Positions 1 through 7,751 of a stretch of DNA of 64,000 nt are shown in pieces. The position numbers and the translations under genes are program-made. Source of the stretch: Pantoea sp. Cy-639. Its GTDB lineage: Bacteria; Pseudomonadota; Gammaproteobacteria; Pseudomonadales; Pseudomonadaceae. The notes beneath the pieces were generated by a model, which was not told the origin of the DNA, did not search any database, and saw only the letters and a list, made by a program, of their open reading frames with translations. Positions within the stretch are counted from its first letter, which is position 1, and every line of letters starts with the position of its first letter. The DNA lies in NCBI RefSeq assembly GCF_011752525.1, contig NZ_VWXI01000019.1, positions 1 through 64,000 of the forward strand. The letters are read 5' to 3'.

Positions 1-4
1 CCAT
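1..4 (-). CDS. hemA: First codon of a leftward gene, probably glutamyl-tRNA reductase (partial)
   Basis: Only ATGG of a minus-strand gene lies in the window. Reading leftward, an AGGAG ribosome-binding site (13-17) sits 8 nt before an ATG at 4-2, so a real translation start is likely. The identity is inferred from synteny alone: in Pseudomonas hemA is divergent from the TPR lipoprotein-lolB-ispE-prs cluster and its product starts Met-Ala, which ATG-G(C) allows. No protein sequence is available to confirm it. Confidence 0.5.
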
Positions 5-502
5 GTGTTGCTCTCCTTGCTGGGGATAAGTGCCTGAACTGGCAGGAAATTGCCAGGTGGCCAGCAAAGAGGCATCAACTATCGTGCCAAAAATATTTTT
101 CCTTTTAATATCAATTAATTACAGATCATTGACACCCATTCGAGTGATTTGCAAAACAAAATCAATCCAAAAGTTGCGCAACTTCTTGCGCAGTGGTGGC
201 AAAAAGTTGCGCAGTTGGCTGTACATAATGATTACCAAGGCCTGCATCGAACTATCCACACACTTATCCACATTTGAGTGCGCAACTTCTTGCGCAGTTG
301 ACCAAAAAGTCAAAAACCAAAAAACAGTGGAAACAATAGAGCTGTGTTGGGCGAGCCGGCTTGCCGGCGAACCTCCCACACCAGGCATTGTCCCTATGAC
401 CGAAGCCACGCTTCACACCACGACCTTCGCAGGTGGGTTTGCCATCGCGCTTGTGTCATGATGCTCCGACCGTCGGCTAGCCCTTCTAATCTAAAGCCCT
501 CT
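5..502. promoter_or_regulatory. Divergent regulatory gap with TGCGCA repeats and DnaA-box-like sites
   Basis: This AT-rich gap of about 500 bp separates a leftward gene from the TPR-lolB-ispE run. It holds a perfect 20-bp direct repeat at 175-194 and 279-298, each copy being TGCGCA-N6-TGCGCA. A further TTGCGCA lies at 207-213. A perfect DnaA box TTATCCACA is at 264-272, with a near match CTATCCACA at 252-260. A REP-like palindrome is at about 345-385. I see no convincing gene: open frames running through here lack ribosome-binding sites and have no recognisable product. Confidence 0.6.
345..385. repeat. REP-like palindrome
   Basis: A short GC-rich palindrome (GAGCCGGCTTGCCGGCGAAC) is flanked by GTGTTGG and CTCCCACACC. 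It resembles the Pseudomonas REP family whose inverted form reads cgccggcaagccggctc. It is a single copy with no coding potential. Confidence 0.6.
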
Positions 503-2218
503 ATGAACAAACCCTACGCATTGCTGCTCGCCCTTGCCCTGCTCCAGGGCTGCCAGAACCTGGCACCGCAGAAGACGGACGCCCCGGCCGACGCCGGCAA
601 GAGCGTGGAAAAGCCCGTGGTGTACGGGTCGTTCAAGCAGGACACCCTGTACAGCCTGCTGGTGGCCGAGCTGGCCGGCCAGCGCAACCGCTTCGACATC
701 GCCCTGGCCAACTACACCGACCAGGCCGAGAAGACCCAGGACCCTGGTGTCTCGGAGCGTGCCTATCGTATCGCCGAGTACCTCGGCGCCGACGAGCCGG
801 CGCTGGAGAATGCGCTGATCTGGGCCCGCAACGACCCGCAGAACCTCGATGCCCAGCGCGCCGCCGCCATCCAGCTGGCCCGCGCCGGGCGCTATGACGA
901 CTCCATGGCCTATATGGAGAAAGTCCTGCAGGGCAAGGGCGACACCCACTTCGACTTCCTCGCCCTGTCCGCCGCAGAAACCGACCAGAGCACCCGCGAC
1001 GGCCTGATGCAGAGCTTCGATCGCCTGCTGGTGAAATACCCCGACAACGGCCAGCTGGTATTCGGCAAGGCCCTGTTGCTGAACCAGGATGACAAGCCCG
1101 AGCAAGCCCTCGAACTGCTGGAGAAACACCCTCCGCAGAACGGCGAAATCGCCCCGGTGCTGCTGCGCGCACGCCTGCTGCAGTCGCTGGACCGCGGCCC
1201 GGAGGCCCTGCCGTTGCTGCGTGGTGCAATTCGCGACAACCCCGAGGACAAGCGCCTGCGCCTGACCTACGCCCGCACCCTGGTCGAGCAGGACCGCATC
1301 GACGATGCCAAGGCCGAGTTCGAAAGCCTGCTGCAGCAGTACCCGGAAGACGACGAGATCCGTTATTCGCTCGCCCTGGTGTGCATGGAGACCAAGCACT
1401 GGGACGAGGCCGAAGGCTACCTGCAGGAAATGGTCGAGCGCGACGCCAACCCCGACGCCGCCCACCTCAACCTCGGGCGCATCCGCGAAGAACGTCACGA
1501 CCCGGCCGCCGCCCTGCGCGAGTACGCCCTGGTCGGCGCCGGTCCCGACTACCTGGCGGCGCAACTGCGCCAGGCCGACATCCTGATCGCCAACGGCCGC
1601 AGCGCCGAGGCCTCGCGCCTGCTCGCCGAAGCCCGCGAAGCCCAACCCGACTATGCCATCCAGCTGTACCTGATCGAGGCCGAAAGCCTGGGCAACAATG
1701 GCAAGGAAGCCCAGGCCGGACAGGTGCTCGAGCAAGCGATCAAGCGCTATCCGGACGATCTCAACCTGCTCTACACCCGTGCCATGCTCGCCGAGAAACG
1801 CGATGACCTGCCACAGATGGAGAAGGACCTGCGCGCGATCATCGCCCGCGAGCCCGACAACGCCATGGCCCTCAACGCCCTCGGCTACACCCTGGCCGAC
1901 CGAACCACCCGCTACGGCGAAGCCAAGGCGCTGATCGACAAGGCCCACCAGCTCACCCCGGACGATCCGGCGGTGCTCGACAGCCTGGGCTGGATCGCCT
2001 ACCGCATGGGCAACCTGGAAGAAGCCGAGCGCCAGTTGCGCCAGGCCTTCGAGCGTTTCCCCGATCACGAAGTCGCCGCCCACCTGGGCGAAGTGCTGTG
2101 GGCCAACGGCAAGCGCCGCGAAGCCCGACAGATCTGGGCCAAGGGTTTCGAAGCCCAGCCCGACAGCCCCATCCTGCGCAAGACCCTGTTGCGCCTGACC
2201 GGATCCGAGAGCCTGTAA
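503..2218 (+). CDS. Outer-membrane TPR-repeat lipoprotein
   Basis: A 571-aa protein. The start at 503 is chosen because it gives a compact lipoprotein signal (positively charged N-terminus, LLLALALL core, lipobox LQGC with the lipidated Cys near residue 19); an earlier in-frame start would bury it. The rest is a chain of tetratricopeptide-type helical repeats (recurrent A-L-x-L-L / Y-P-D-D patterns) from about residue 60 to the C-terminus. TPR lipoproteins usually scaffold envelope complexes; the partner is not evident. It lies 3 bp before lolB in the same direction, so the two are very likely co-transcribed. The family is conserved next to lolB in Pseudomonas but the exact role is unknown. 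Confidence 0.88.
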   Translation: MNKPYALLLALALLQGCQNLAPQKTDAPADAGKSVEKPVVYGSFKQDTLYSLLVAELAGQRNRFDIALANYTDQAEKTQDPGVSERAYRIAEYLGADEPALENALIWARNDPQNLDAQRAAAIQLARAGRYDDSMAYMEKVLQGKGDTHFDFLALSAAETDQSTRDGLMQSFDRLLVKYPDNGQLVFGKALLLNQDDKPEQALELLEKHPPQNGEIAPVLLRARLLQSLDRGPEALPLLRGAIRDNPEDKRLRLTYARTLVEQDRIDDAKAEFESLLQQYPEDDEIRYSLALVCMETKHWDEAEGYLQEMVERDANPDAAHLNLGRIREERHDPAAALREYALVGAGPDYLAAQLRQADILIANGRSAEASRLLAEAREAQPDYAIQLYLIEAESLGNNGKEAQAGQVLEQAIKRYPDDLNLLYTRAMLAEKRDDLPQMEKDLRAIIAREPDNAMALNALGYTLADRTTRYGEAKALIDKAHQLTPDDPAVLDSLGWIAYRMGNLEEAERQLRQAFERFPDHEVAAHLGEVLWANGKRREARQIWAKGFEAQPDSPILRKTLLRLTGSESL

Positions 2219-2221
2219 ATC

Positions 2222-2839
2222 ATGTTCCTGCGTCATTGCATCACCTTCACCCTCATCGCCCTGCTGGCCGGCTGCGCCGGCTTCGGCAACAAGGAAGCCG
2301 TCCAGGGCCAGGGCAATCCGCAACTGTGGCGGGCGCACAAGCAACAGCTGAGCACCCTCGACGGCTGGCAGATCAACGGCAAGGTCGGCATCCGTGCGCC
2401 ACGCGACTCTGGCAGCGGCACGCTGTTCTGGCTGCAGCGCCAGGACTACTACGACATTCGCCTGGCCGGCCCGCTGGGCCGCGGTGCCGCTCGGCTGACC
2501 GGCCGTCCTGGCGGCGTGGTGCTGGAAGTGGCCAACCAGGGCCGCTTCGAGGCGGCCAATCCCGAAGCCTTGCTGGAAGAGCAGCTCGGCTGGCGCCTGC
2601 CGGTGTCCCACCTGGTCTGGTGGGTACGCGGCCTGCCCGCCCCCGACAGCAAGAGCCAGCTGACCCTGGACGGCGACAGCCGCCTGGCCAGCCTGACCCA
2701 GGATGGCTGGCAGGTGCAGTACCTGAGTTACACCCAGCAGAACGGCTACTGGCTGCCCGAGCGCCTGAAACTGCACGGCGAGAACATCGACGTCACCCTG
2801 GTGGTCAAGGACTGGCAGCCACGCCAGCTGGGACACTGA
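2222..2839 (+). CDS. lolB: Outer-membrane lipoprotein receptor LolB
   Basis: A 205-aa lipoprotein with signal peptide and lipobox LAGC (Cys near residue 18). LolB accepts lipoproteins from periplasmic LolA and inserts them in the outer membrane. The body matches the LolB half-barrel: W-x-I-x-G-K-V-G-I near residue 40, F-W-x-Q then Y-D-I-R-L-x-G-P-L-G around 75-85, and a C-terminal VKDWQ. It starts 3 bp after the TPR lipoprotein and ends 4 bp before ispE, so it is the middle gene of a tight operon. Length is typical. Confidence 0.95.
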   Translation: MFLRHCITFTLIALLAGCAGFGNKEAVQGQGNPQLWRAHKQQLSTLDGWQINGKVGIRAPRDSGSGTLFWLQRQDYYDIRLAGPLGRGAARLTGRPGGVVLEVANQGRFEAANPEALLEEQLGWRLPVSHLVWWVRGLPAPDSKSQLTLDGDSRLASLTQDGWQVQYLSYTQQNGYWLPERLKLHGENIDVTLVVKDWQPRQLGH

Positions 2840-2843
2840 GGCG

Positions 2844-3704
2844 ATGGAGAAGCTGACCCTGCCCGCCCCGGCCAAGCTGAACCTGTGGCTGCATATCACC
2901 GGTCGCCGCGACGATGGCTACCACGAGCTGGAAACGGTGTTCCAGTTCCTCGAGCATGCCGATGAACTGAGCTTCGCCCTGCGCGACGACGGCCAGATCA
3001 ACCTGCGCACCGAGATCGAAGGCGTGCCCCACGACAGCAACCTGATCGTGCGCGCAGCGCGTCAGTTGCAGGCACAGTCCGGCACTTCTCTGGGCGCCGA
3101 CATCTGGCTGGACAAGGTGCTGCCCATGGGCGGCGGCATCGGTGGCGGCAGTTCCGACGCGGCGACCACGCTGCTGGCCCTGGCCCACCTGTGGCAACTG
3201 GACTGGAGCATCGATCGCCTGGCGGCGCTGGGCCTGGGCCTGGGCGCCGACGTGCCGGTGTTCGTCCGTGGCCACGCGGCCTTCGCCCAGGGTGTTGGCG
3301 AACAACTGACCCCGGTCGACCCCGCCGAGCCCTGGTATGTCGTGCTGGTGCCGCAAGTGTCTGTCAGTACTGCGGAAATTTTTTCGCATCCGGAGTTGAC
3401 ACGTGATTCCCTCCCCCTTAAGATGCGCCCCGTTCCCGAGGGAAACAGTCGAAATGACTGCCAACCGGTAGTAGAGCAACGTTACCCTGAAGTTCGCAAC
3501 GCGCTGATTTCACTGGGTAAATTTACGGAAGCTCGAATGACCGGCACTGGAAGTTGTGTGTTTGGGGCCTTCCCAAGCAAAGCCGAAGCTGATAAAGTTC
3601 TGGCCCTTCTTTCAGAGACCCAAGCAGGGTTTGTGGCGAAAGGAAGCAATGTTTCGATGTTGCATCGCAAGCTGCAAAGTCTGATCAAGAAGTCGAGCTC
3701 ATAA
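2844..3704 (+). CDS. ispE: 4-diphosphocytidyl-2-C-methyl-D-erythritol kinase
   Basis: A 286-aa GHMP-family kinase that phosphorylates CDP-methylerythritol in the MEP isoprenoid pathway (cytoplasm). The N-terminal PAKLNLWL carries the conserved Lys11, the Gly-rich ATP loop GGGIGGGSSDA is at 96-106, and LGADVPVF follows near 135. The C-terminal GSCVFGAF motif closes the fold. It is fused by a 4-bp gap to lolB. The last 95 codons (from about 3415) use clearly more A/T-ending codons than the first two thirds. A consensus-like promoter for the downstream tRNA/prs unit lies inside the gene at 3396-3424. Confidence 0.96.
   Translation: MEKLTLPAPAKLNLWLHITGRRDDGYHELETVFQFLEHADELSFALRDDGQINLRTEIEGVPHDSNLIVRAARQLQAQSGTSLGADIWLDKVLPMGGGIGGGSSDAATTLLALAHLWQLDWSIDRLAALGLGLGADVPVFVRGHAAFAQGVGEQLTPVDPAEPWYVVLVPQVSVSTAEIFSHPELTRDSLPLKMRPVPEGNSRNDCQPVVEQRYPEVRNALISLGKFTEARMTGTGSCVFGAFPSKAEADKVLALLSETQAGFVAKGSNVSMLHRKLQSLIKKSSS
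3396..3424 (+). promoter_or_regulatory. Sigma70 promoter inside ispE for tRNA-Gln/prs
   Basis: TTGACA at 3396-3401, a 17-bp spacer, then TAAGAT at 3419-3424, in the coding strand of ispE. The match to the sigma70 consensus is very good (perfect -35, 4 of 6 at -10). A start near 3431 would give a transcript covering the 3' end of ispE, tRNA-Gln and prs. No experimental support is visible. Confidence 0.7.
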
Positions 3705-3724
3705 GAGTTCGCAGCAACAGATAC

Positions 3725-3799
3725 AGGGGCGTCGCCAAGCGGTAAGGCAGCAGGTTTTGATCCTGCCATGCGTTGGTTCGAATCCAGCCGCCCCTGCCA
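3725..3799 (+). tRNA. tRNA-Gln (anticodon TTG)
   Basis: A 75-nt cloverleaf: acceptor AGGGGCG pairs with CGCCCCT, the D loop contains AAGCGGTAA, the anticodon stem GCAGG/CCTGC encloses loop TTTTGAT (anticodon TTG), the T arm is TTGGTTCGAATCCAG, and CCA is encoded. It sits between ispE and prs, the usual Pseudomonas position. Confidence 0.97.
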
Positions 3800-3844
3800 T
3801 TTCTTATACTCATCCAGGTTACCCTCAGCCTTCAGGTACTGCGC

Positions 3845-4786
3845 GTGTCCAAGATGATGGTCTTCACGGGGAATGCCAACCCCGATCTGGCTCGGCGTGT
3901 CGTACGTCAGCTGCATATTCCACTGGGTGATGTTTCTGTCGGCAAGTTCTCCGACGGCGAAATCAGTGCTGAGATCAATGAAAATGTCCGCGGTAAGGAC
4001 GTCTTCATCATCCAGCCAACCTGTGCCCCAACCAACGACAATCTGATGGAACTGGTGGTGATGGCCGATGCCTTCCGCCGCTCCTCTGCGTCGCGAATCA
4101 CCGCCGTGATTCCCTACTTCGGATACGCCCGCCAGGACCGCCGTCCGCGTTCGGCACGTGTAGCCATCAGCGCCAAAGTCGTCGCTGACATGCTCACTGT
4201 CGTGGGTATCGACCGTGTACTCACCGTCGACCTGCACGCTGACCAGATCCAGGGTTTCTTCGATATCCCCGTCGACAACATCTACGGCTCGCCCGTACTG
4301 GTCGACGACATCGAAGACCAGCGTTTCGAGAACCTGATGATCGTTTCCCCGGACATCGGTGGCGTGGTACGTGCCCGTGCCGTCGCCAAGTCCCTGGGTG
4401 TCGATCTGGGTATCATCGACAAACGCCGCGAAAAGGCTAACCACTCCGAGGTTATGCACATCATCGGCGACGTCGAAGGACGCACCTGCATCCTGGTAGA
4501 CGACATGGTCGACACCGCCGGCACCCTGTGCCACGCGGCCAAAGCCCTGAAAGAACACGGCGCGGCCAAGGTTTATGCCTACTGCACGCACCCTGTCCTG
4601 TCGGGCCGCGCGATCGAGAACATCGAGAAGTCGGTACTGGACGAGCTGGTGGTGACCAACACCGTTCCGCTGTCCGCCGCTGCTCAGGCCTGTGACCGTA
4701 TCCGCCAGCTGGATATCGCACCGGTCGTCGCTGAAGCGGTACGCCGCATCAGCAACGAAGAATCGATCAGCGCGATGTTCCGCTAA
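3845..4786 (+). CDS. prs: Ribose-phosphate pyrophosphokinase (PRPP synthase)
   Basis: A 313-aa class I PRPP synthetase making PRPP from ribose-5-phosphate and ATP for nucleotide, His and Trp synthesis. The GTG at 3845 gives the usual Pseudomonas N-terminus (M)SKMMVFTGNANPDL; upstream in-frame codons overlap tRNA-Gln and are excluded. The ribosome-binding site is weak. Visible motifs are FSDGEI, the ATP-binding YFGYARQDRR near 95-105, the divalent-metal DLHADQIQGFF near 130, and the PRPP loop VDDMVDTAGTL near 220. It is followed at once by a strong terminator, so prs ends its transcription unit. Confidence 0.97.
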   Translation: MSKMMVFTGNANPDLARRVVRQLHIPLGDVSVGKFSDGEISAEINENVRGKDVFIIQPTCAPTNDNLMELVVMADAFRRSSASRITAVIPYFGYARQDRRPRSARVAISAKVVADMLTVVGIDRVLTVDLHADQIQGFFDIPVDNIYGSPVLVDDIEDQRFENLMIVSPDIGGVVRARAVAKSLGVDLGIIDKRREKANHSEVMHIIGDVEGRTCILVDDMVDTAGTLCHAAKALKEHGAAKVYAYCTHPVLSGRAIENIEKSVLDELVVTNTVPLSAAAQACDRIRQLDIAPVVAEAVRRISNEESISAMFR

Positions 4787-4810
4787 GCGGAACGCTCGCT
4801 GACGAAAAGC

Positions 4811-4849
4811 GCCCCGCCCCGACACTGGTTGTCGGGGCGGGGCTTTTTT
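4811..4849 (+). terminator. Intrinsic terminator after prs
   Basis: A 14-bp GC-rich stem (GCCCCGCCCCGACA pairing with TGTCGGGGCGGGGC), a 5-nt loop and six T residues, 24 bp after the prs stop. This is a textbook rho-independent terminator. Confidence 0.95.
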
Positions 4850-4907
4850 GCCATCCCCGTTGGCGCTGGTCGCAAACGCCCTCGGGAGGCTATTTTGGAG
4901 AAACAAA

Positions 4908-5504
4908 ATGACTGACTTCATCCTGAACGCCCAAGCGCGTACTGACCTGGGGAAAGGTGCGAGCCGCCGCCTGCGTCACTCCGCCAACATCCCTGCCGTT
5001 GTATACGGTGGCGATAAAGAAGCCCAATCCCTGACCATCGTGGCCAAGGAAATCGCCAAGCTGTTCGAAAACGAAGCTGCCTTCAGCCACGTGATCGAAC
5101 TGAACGTCGACGGCGCCAAGCAGAACGTCGTGGTCAAGGCCATGCAACGTCACCCTGCCAAAGGCTTCATCATGCACGCCGACTTCGTTCGCGTCGTTGC
5201 TGGCCAGAAACTGACCGCCAAGGTTCCAGTTCACTTCGTTGGTGAAGAAGCTCCGGTCAAGAAAGGCGGCGAAATCTCGCACGTTGTTTCCGAGATCGAA
5301 GTTTCCTGCGAAGCCAAAGACCTGCCTGAGTTCATCGAAGTCGACCTGTCCAAGGCCGAAATCGGCGCCATCATCCACCTGTCGGACCTGAAAGCTCCGA
5401 AAGGCGTAGAGTTCGTCGCTCTGGCCCACGGTGATGACAAAGCTGTTGCCAACGTCCACGCCCCGCGCGTTGCCGCTGACGCTGCTGAAGGCGCTGCCGA
5501 GTAA
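4908..5504 (+). CDS. rplY: 50S ribosomal protein L25 / general stress protein Ctc
   Basis: A 198-aa two-domain (TL5/Ctc) L25 that binds 5S rRNA. The ATG at 4908 follows a TGGAG ribosome-binding site and yields MTDFILNAQARTDLGKGASR, the standard N-terminus. The L25 core (IPAVVYGG near 30) covers about residues 5-95 and the C-terminal TL5-type beta domain follows, ending with an Ala-rich tail. It stands between the prs terminator and pth; a hairpin at 5529-5557 lies in the short gap to pth. Confidence 0.96.
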   Translation: MTDFILNAQARTDLGKGASRRLRHSANIPAVVYGGDKEAQSLTIVAKEIAKLFENEAAFSHVIELNVDGAKQNVVVKAMQRHPAKGFIMHADFVRVVAGQKLTAKVPVHFVGEEAPVKKGGEISHVVSEIEVSCEAKDLPEFIEVDLSKAEIGAIIHLSDLKAPKGVEFVALAHGDDKAVANVHAPRVAADAAEGAAE

Positions 5505-5583
5505 TCCACTCGCACGCCGGCGTTGATCGGGTTACAGTGCCGCGCGCACCGTAACCCACCAACTCCAAGGAAGAGCCCCTGAC

Positions 5584-6168
5584 GTGACCGCCATCCAGTT
5601 GATCGTCGGCCTGGGTAACCCCGGCCCCGAATACGAACAGACCCGGCATAACGCAGGGGCTCTTTTCGTTGAACGCCTCGCCAGCGCCCAGCGCGTTTCG
5701 CTGTCCGCTGACAAAAAGTATTTCGGCCTGACGGCCAAGTTCAGCCATCAGGGCAACGATGTTCGCCTGTTGATCCCCACCACCTACATGAACCGCAGCG
5801 GCCAGTCCGTGGCGGCCTTGGCCAATTTCTTCCGCATCAAGCCGGAAGCGATCCTGGTGGCGCACGACGAACTCGACCTGCCTCCCGGCGTCGCCAAGCT
5901 CAAGAAGGGCGGCGGCCACGGCGGGCACAACGGCCTGCGCGACATCATCGCGCAGCTCGGCAACCAGAACGACTTCCACCGCCTGCGGCTCGGCATCGGC
6001 CACCCGGGCGACGCCAAACTGGTCTCCAACTTCGTCCTGGGCCGCGCACCGCGCGCCGAGCAGGAGAAGCTCGACGCCAGCATCGATTTTGCCCTCGGCG
6101 TGCTGCCGGACGTGCTTGCCGGCGACTTCGCCAAGGCGATGCGCGAGCTGCACAGCCAGAAGGCCTGA
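5584..6168 (+). CDS. pth: Peptidyl-tRNA hydrolase
   Basis: A 194-aa enzyme that recycles tRNA from prematurely released peptidyl-tRNA. The GTG at 5584 gives (M)TAIQLIVGLGNPGPEYEQT, with the catalytic His in TRHNAG (His22) and the conserved MNRSG and LVAHDELDLPPG segments, then GGHGGHNGLRDI. Length is typical. It is followed 22 bp later by ychF in the same direction, the usual rplY-pth-ychF order. Confidence 0.97.
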   Translation: MTAIQLIVGLGNPGPEYEQTRHNAGALFVERLASAQRVSLSADKKYFGLTAKFSHQGNDVRLLIPTTYMNRSGQSVAALANFFRIKPEAILVAHDELDLPPGVAKLKKGGGHGGHNGLRDIIAQLGNQNDFHRLRLGIGHPGDAKLVSNFVLGRAPRAEQEKLDASIDFALGVLPDVLAGDFAKAMRELHSQKA

Positions 6169-6190
6169 CTCTTTAGAAAGGGGAATTCCC

Positions 6191-7291
6191 ATGGGTTTCA
6201 ATTGCGGCATCGTCGGCCTGCCCAACGTCGGCAAGTCCACCCTGTTCAACGCCCTGACCAAGTCCGGCATCGCGGCGGAGAACTTCCCCTTCTGCACCAT
6301 CGAGCCGAACAGCGGCATCGTGCCGATGCCCGACGCACGTCTGGCGGCACTGGCCGAAATCGTCAAACCGAACCGCATCCTGCCGACCACCATGGAGTTC
6401 GTCGACATCGCAGGCCTGGTGGCCGGTGCCTCGAAAGGTGAAGGCTTGGGCAACAAGTTCCTCGCCAACATCCGCGAGACCGACGCCATCGCCCACGTGG
6501 TGCGCTGCTTCGAAGACGAGAACGTGATCCACGTCTCCAACAGCGTCGACCCCAAGCGCGATATCGAGATCATCGACCTCGAGCTGATCTTCGCCGACCT
6601 CGACAGCTGCGAGAAGCAGTTGCAGAAGGTTGCCCGCAACGCCAAGGGCGGCGACAAGGACGCCCTGGCACAGAAGGCGATCCTGGAGAAACTGATCCCG
6701 CACTTCACCGAGGGCAAGCCGGCGCGCAGCCTGATGAAGCACATGGCTGAAGACGAGAAGGCCATGATCCGCGGCTTCCACCTGCTGACCAGCAAGCCGG
6801 TAATGTACATCGCCAACGTTGCCGAAGATGGCTTCGACAACAACCCGCACCTGGACGTGGTCAAGGCCATCGCCGAAGAAGAAGGCGCGGTCGTGGTACC
6901 GGTGTGCAACAAGATCGAGGCGGAAATCGCCGAGCTGGAAGACGGCGAGGAGAAGGACATGTTCCTCGAGGCCCTGGGCCTGGAAGAACCTGGCCTGAAC
7001 CGTGTGATCCGTGCCGGCTACGAACTGCTGAACCTGCAGACCTACTTCACCGCCGGCGTGCAGGAAGTACGTGCCTGGACCGTGCGCGTGGGCGCCACCG
7101 CTCCGCAGGCCGCAGGGGTGATCCACACCGACTTCGAAAAAGGCTTCATCCGCGCCGAAGTGGTGGCCTATGACGACTTCATCCAGTTCAAGGGTGAAAG
7201 CGGCGCCAAGGAAGCCGGCAAGTGGCGCCTGGAAGGCAAGGACTACATCGTCAAGGACGGTGACGTGATGCACTTCCGCTTCAACGTCTGA
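6191..7291 (+). CDS. ychF: Ribosome-binding ATPase YchF (OLA1 family)
   Basis: A 366-aa Obg-related P-loop protein that hydrolyses ATP and binds ribosomes. The ATG at 6191 lies behind an AAAGGGG ribosome-binding site. The G1 motif GLPNVGKS is at residues 9-16, the G3-like DIAGLVAGASKGEGLGN near 70-85, and a C-terminal TGS domain ends MHFRFNV. An earlier in-frame start would overlap pth and is rejected. A terminator follows at 7317-7345, after which the phage-tail cassette begins. Confidence 0.97.
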   Translation: MGFNCGIVGLPNVGKSTLFNALTKSGIAAENFPFCTIEPNSGIVPMPDARLAALAEIVKPNRILPTTMEFVDIAGLVAGASKGEGLGNKFLANIRETDAIAHVVRCFEDENVIHVSNSVDPKRDIEIIDLELIFADLDSCEKQLQKVARNAKGGDKDALAQKAILEKLIPHFTEGKPARSLMKHMAEDEKAMIRGFHLLTSKPVMYIANVAEDGFDNNPHLDVVKAIAEEEGAVVVPVCNKIEAEIAELEDGEEKDMFLEALGLEEPGLNRVIRAGYELLNLQTYFTAGVQEVRAWTVRVGATAPQAAGVIHTDFEKGFIRAEVVAYDDFIQFKGESGAKEAGKWRLEGKDYIVKDGDVMHFRFNV

Positions 7292-7316
7292 TCCGCGCAC
7301 GCGACACCGCGCCACA

Positions 7317-7345
7317 GAAAAACCCGCTTCGGCGGGTTTTTTTTC
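7317..7345 (+). terminator. Intrinsic terminator after ychF
   Basis: AAAAACCCGC-TTC-GGCGGG followed by eight T residues, 25 bp after the ychF stop. It insulates the housekeeping operon from the tail cassette. Confidence 0.93.
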
Positions 7346-7387
7346 GCCCATAGAAAACTCCTACAGCCTGCACCCGCAAAGGCCTCC

Positions 7388-7461
7388 ATGCATTTGCGCA
7401 TCATCTTATGCATAAATATTTTCATAAATGCATTGACTGCATATGCATGCATGCATAACCT
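7388..7461 (+). promoter_or_regulatory. Putative tail-cassette promoter embedded in six ATGCAT palindromes
   Basis: ATGCAT occurs at 7388-7393, 7408-7413 and 7428-7433 (exactly 20 bp apart), then three overlapping copies at 7443-7448, 7447-7452 and 7451-7456. A sigma70-like -35 TTGACT (7433-7438) and weak -10 TAACCT (7456-7461) with 17-bp spacing lie inside the array, the spacer being almost wholly palindrome repeats. That is the layout of an operator-occluded promoter. No LexA (CTG-N10-CAG) or PrtN-type box is visible. It is an inference that this drives the tail genes. Confidence 0.5.
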
Positions 7462-7751
7462 GTGTCTCACGCCGGTCAGCAACCGGTTGTTACACAGGCA
7501 GCGATGAACAGGCCTCGACTGTTCAGAGGGTTGGCAACTGACCCAGGTGCGCAGCGTAAAGCACCAAGAACAGTTATCCGGCGGGCGAGCGGCCGCGGTC
7601 GGAGTCACCAACCTGAAGCGTAACCGCGCGGCGTCACCAGTCGTGGCCGGCGGTTTGACAACGCATTACTGAAAAGCCTGCAAGGCGGGCTTTTTGGAAT
7701 GCCAAGCAAGGCTTCACCGGCAACCCTGCCGCTCTTCACGAGGGACCCACG
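7462..7751 (+). promoter_or_regulatory. Leader region before the tail cassette
   Basis: About 290 bp with no convincing gene. It includes an inverted repeat GAACAG-N7-CTGTTC (7506-7524), an AACCGGTT palindrome (7481-7488) and an intrinsic terminator (7675-7695). If transcription starts near 7467, tail expression would need read-through or antitermination. Confidence 0.45.
7675..7695 (+). terminator. Intrinsic terminator in the tail-cassette leader
   Basis: AGCCTGC (7675-7681), a 3-nt loop and GCGGGCT (7685-7691), ending in five T residues, with an A run just upstream. It lies between the putative promoter and the first tail gene, so it could act as an attenuator. Confidence 0.65.

Noticed and set aside
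344..502. N-terminal extension of the TPR lipoprotein
   Set aside because: The in-frame extension overlaps the REP-like palindrome and would bury the lipoprotein signal.
491..2899. A very long open frame on the minus strand through the TPR and lolB genes (about 800 codons)
   Set aside because: It mirrors the high-GC coding frame on the plus strand, has biased low-complexity composition (Gln/Leu/Val-rich) and no ribosome-binding site; the plus-strand genes have signal peptides, motifs and synteny.
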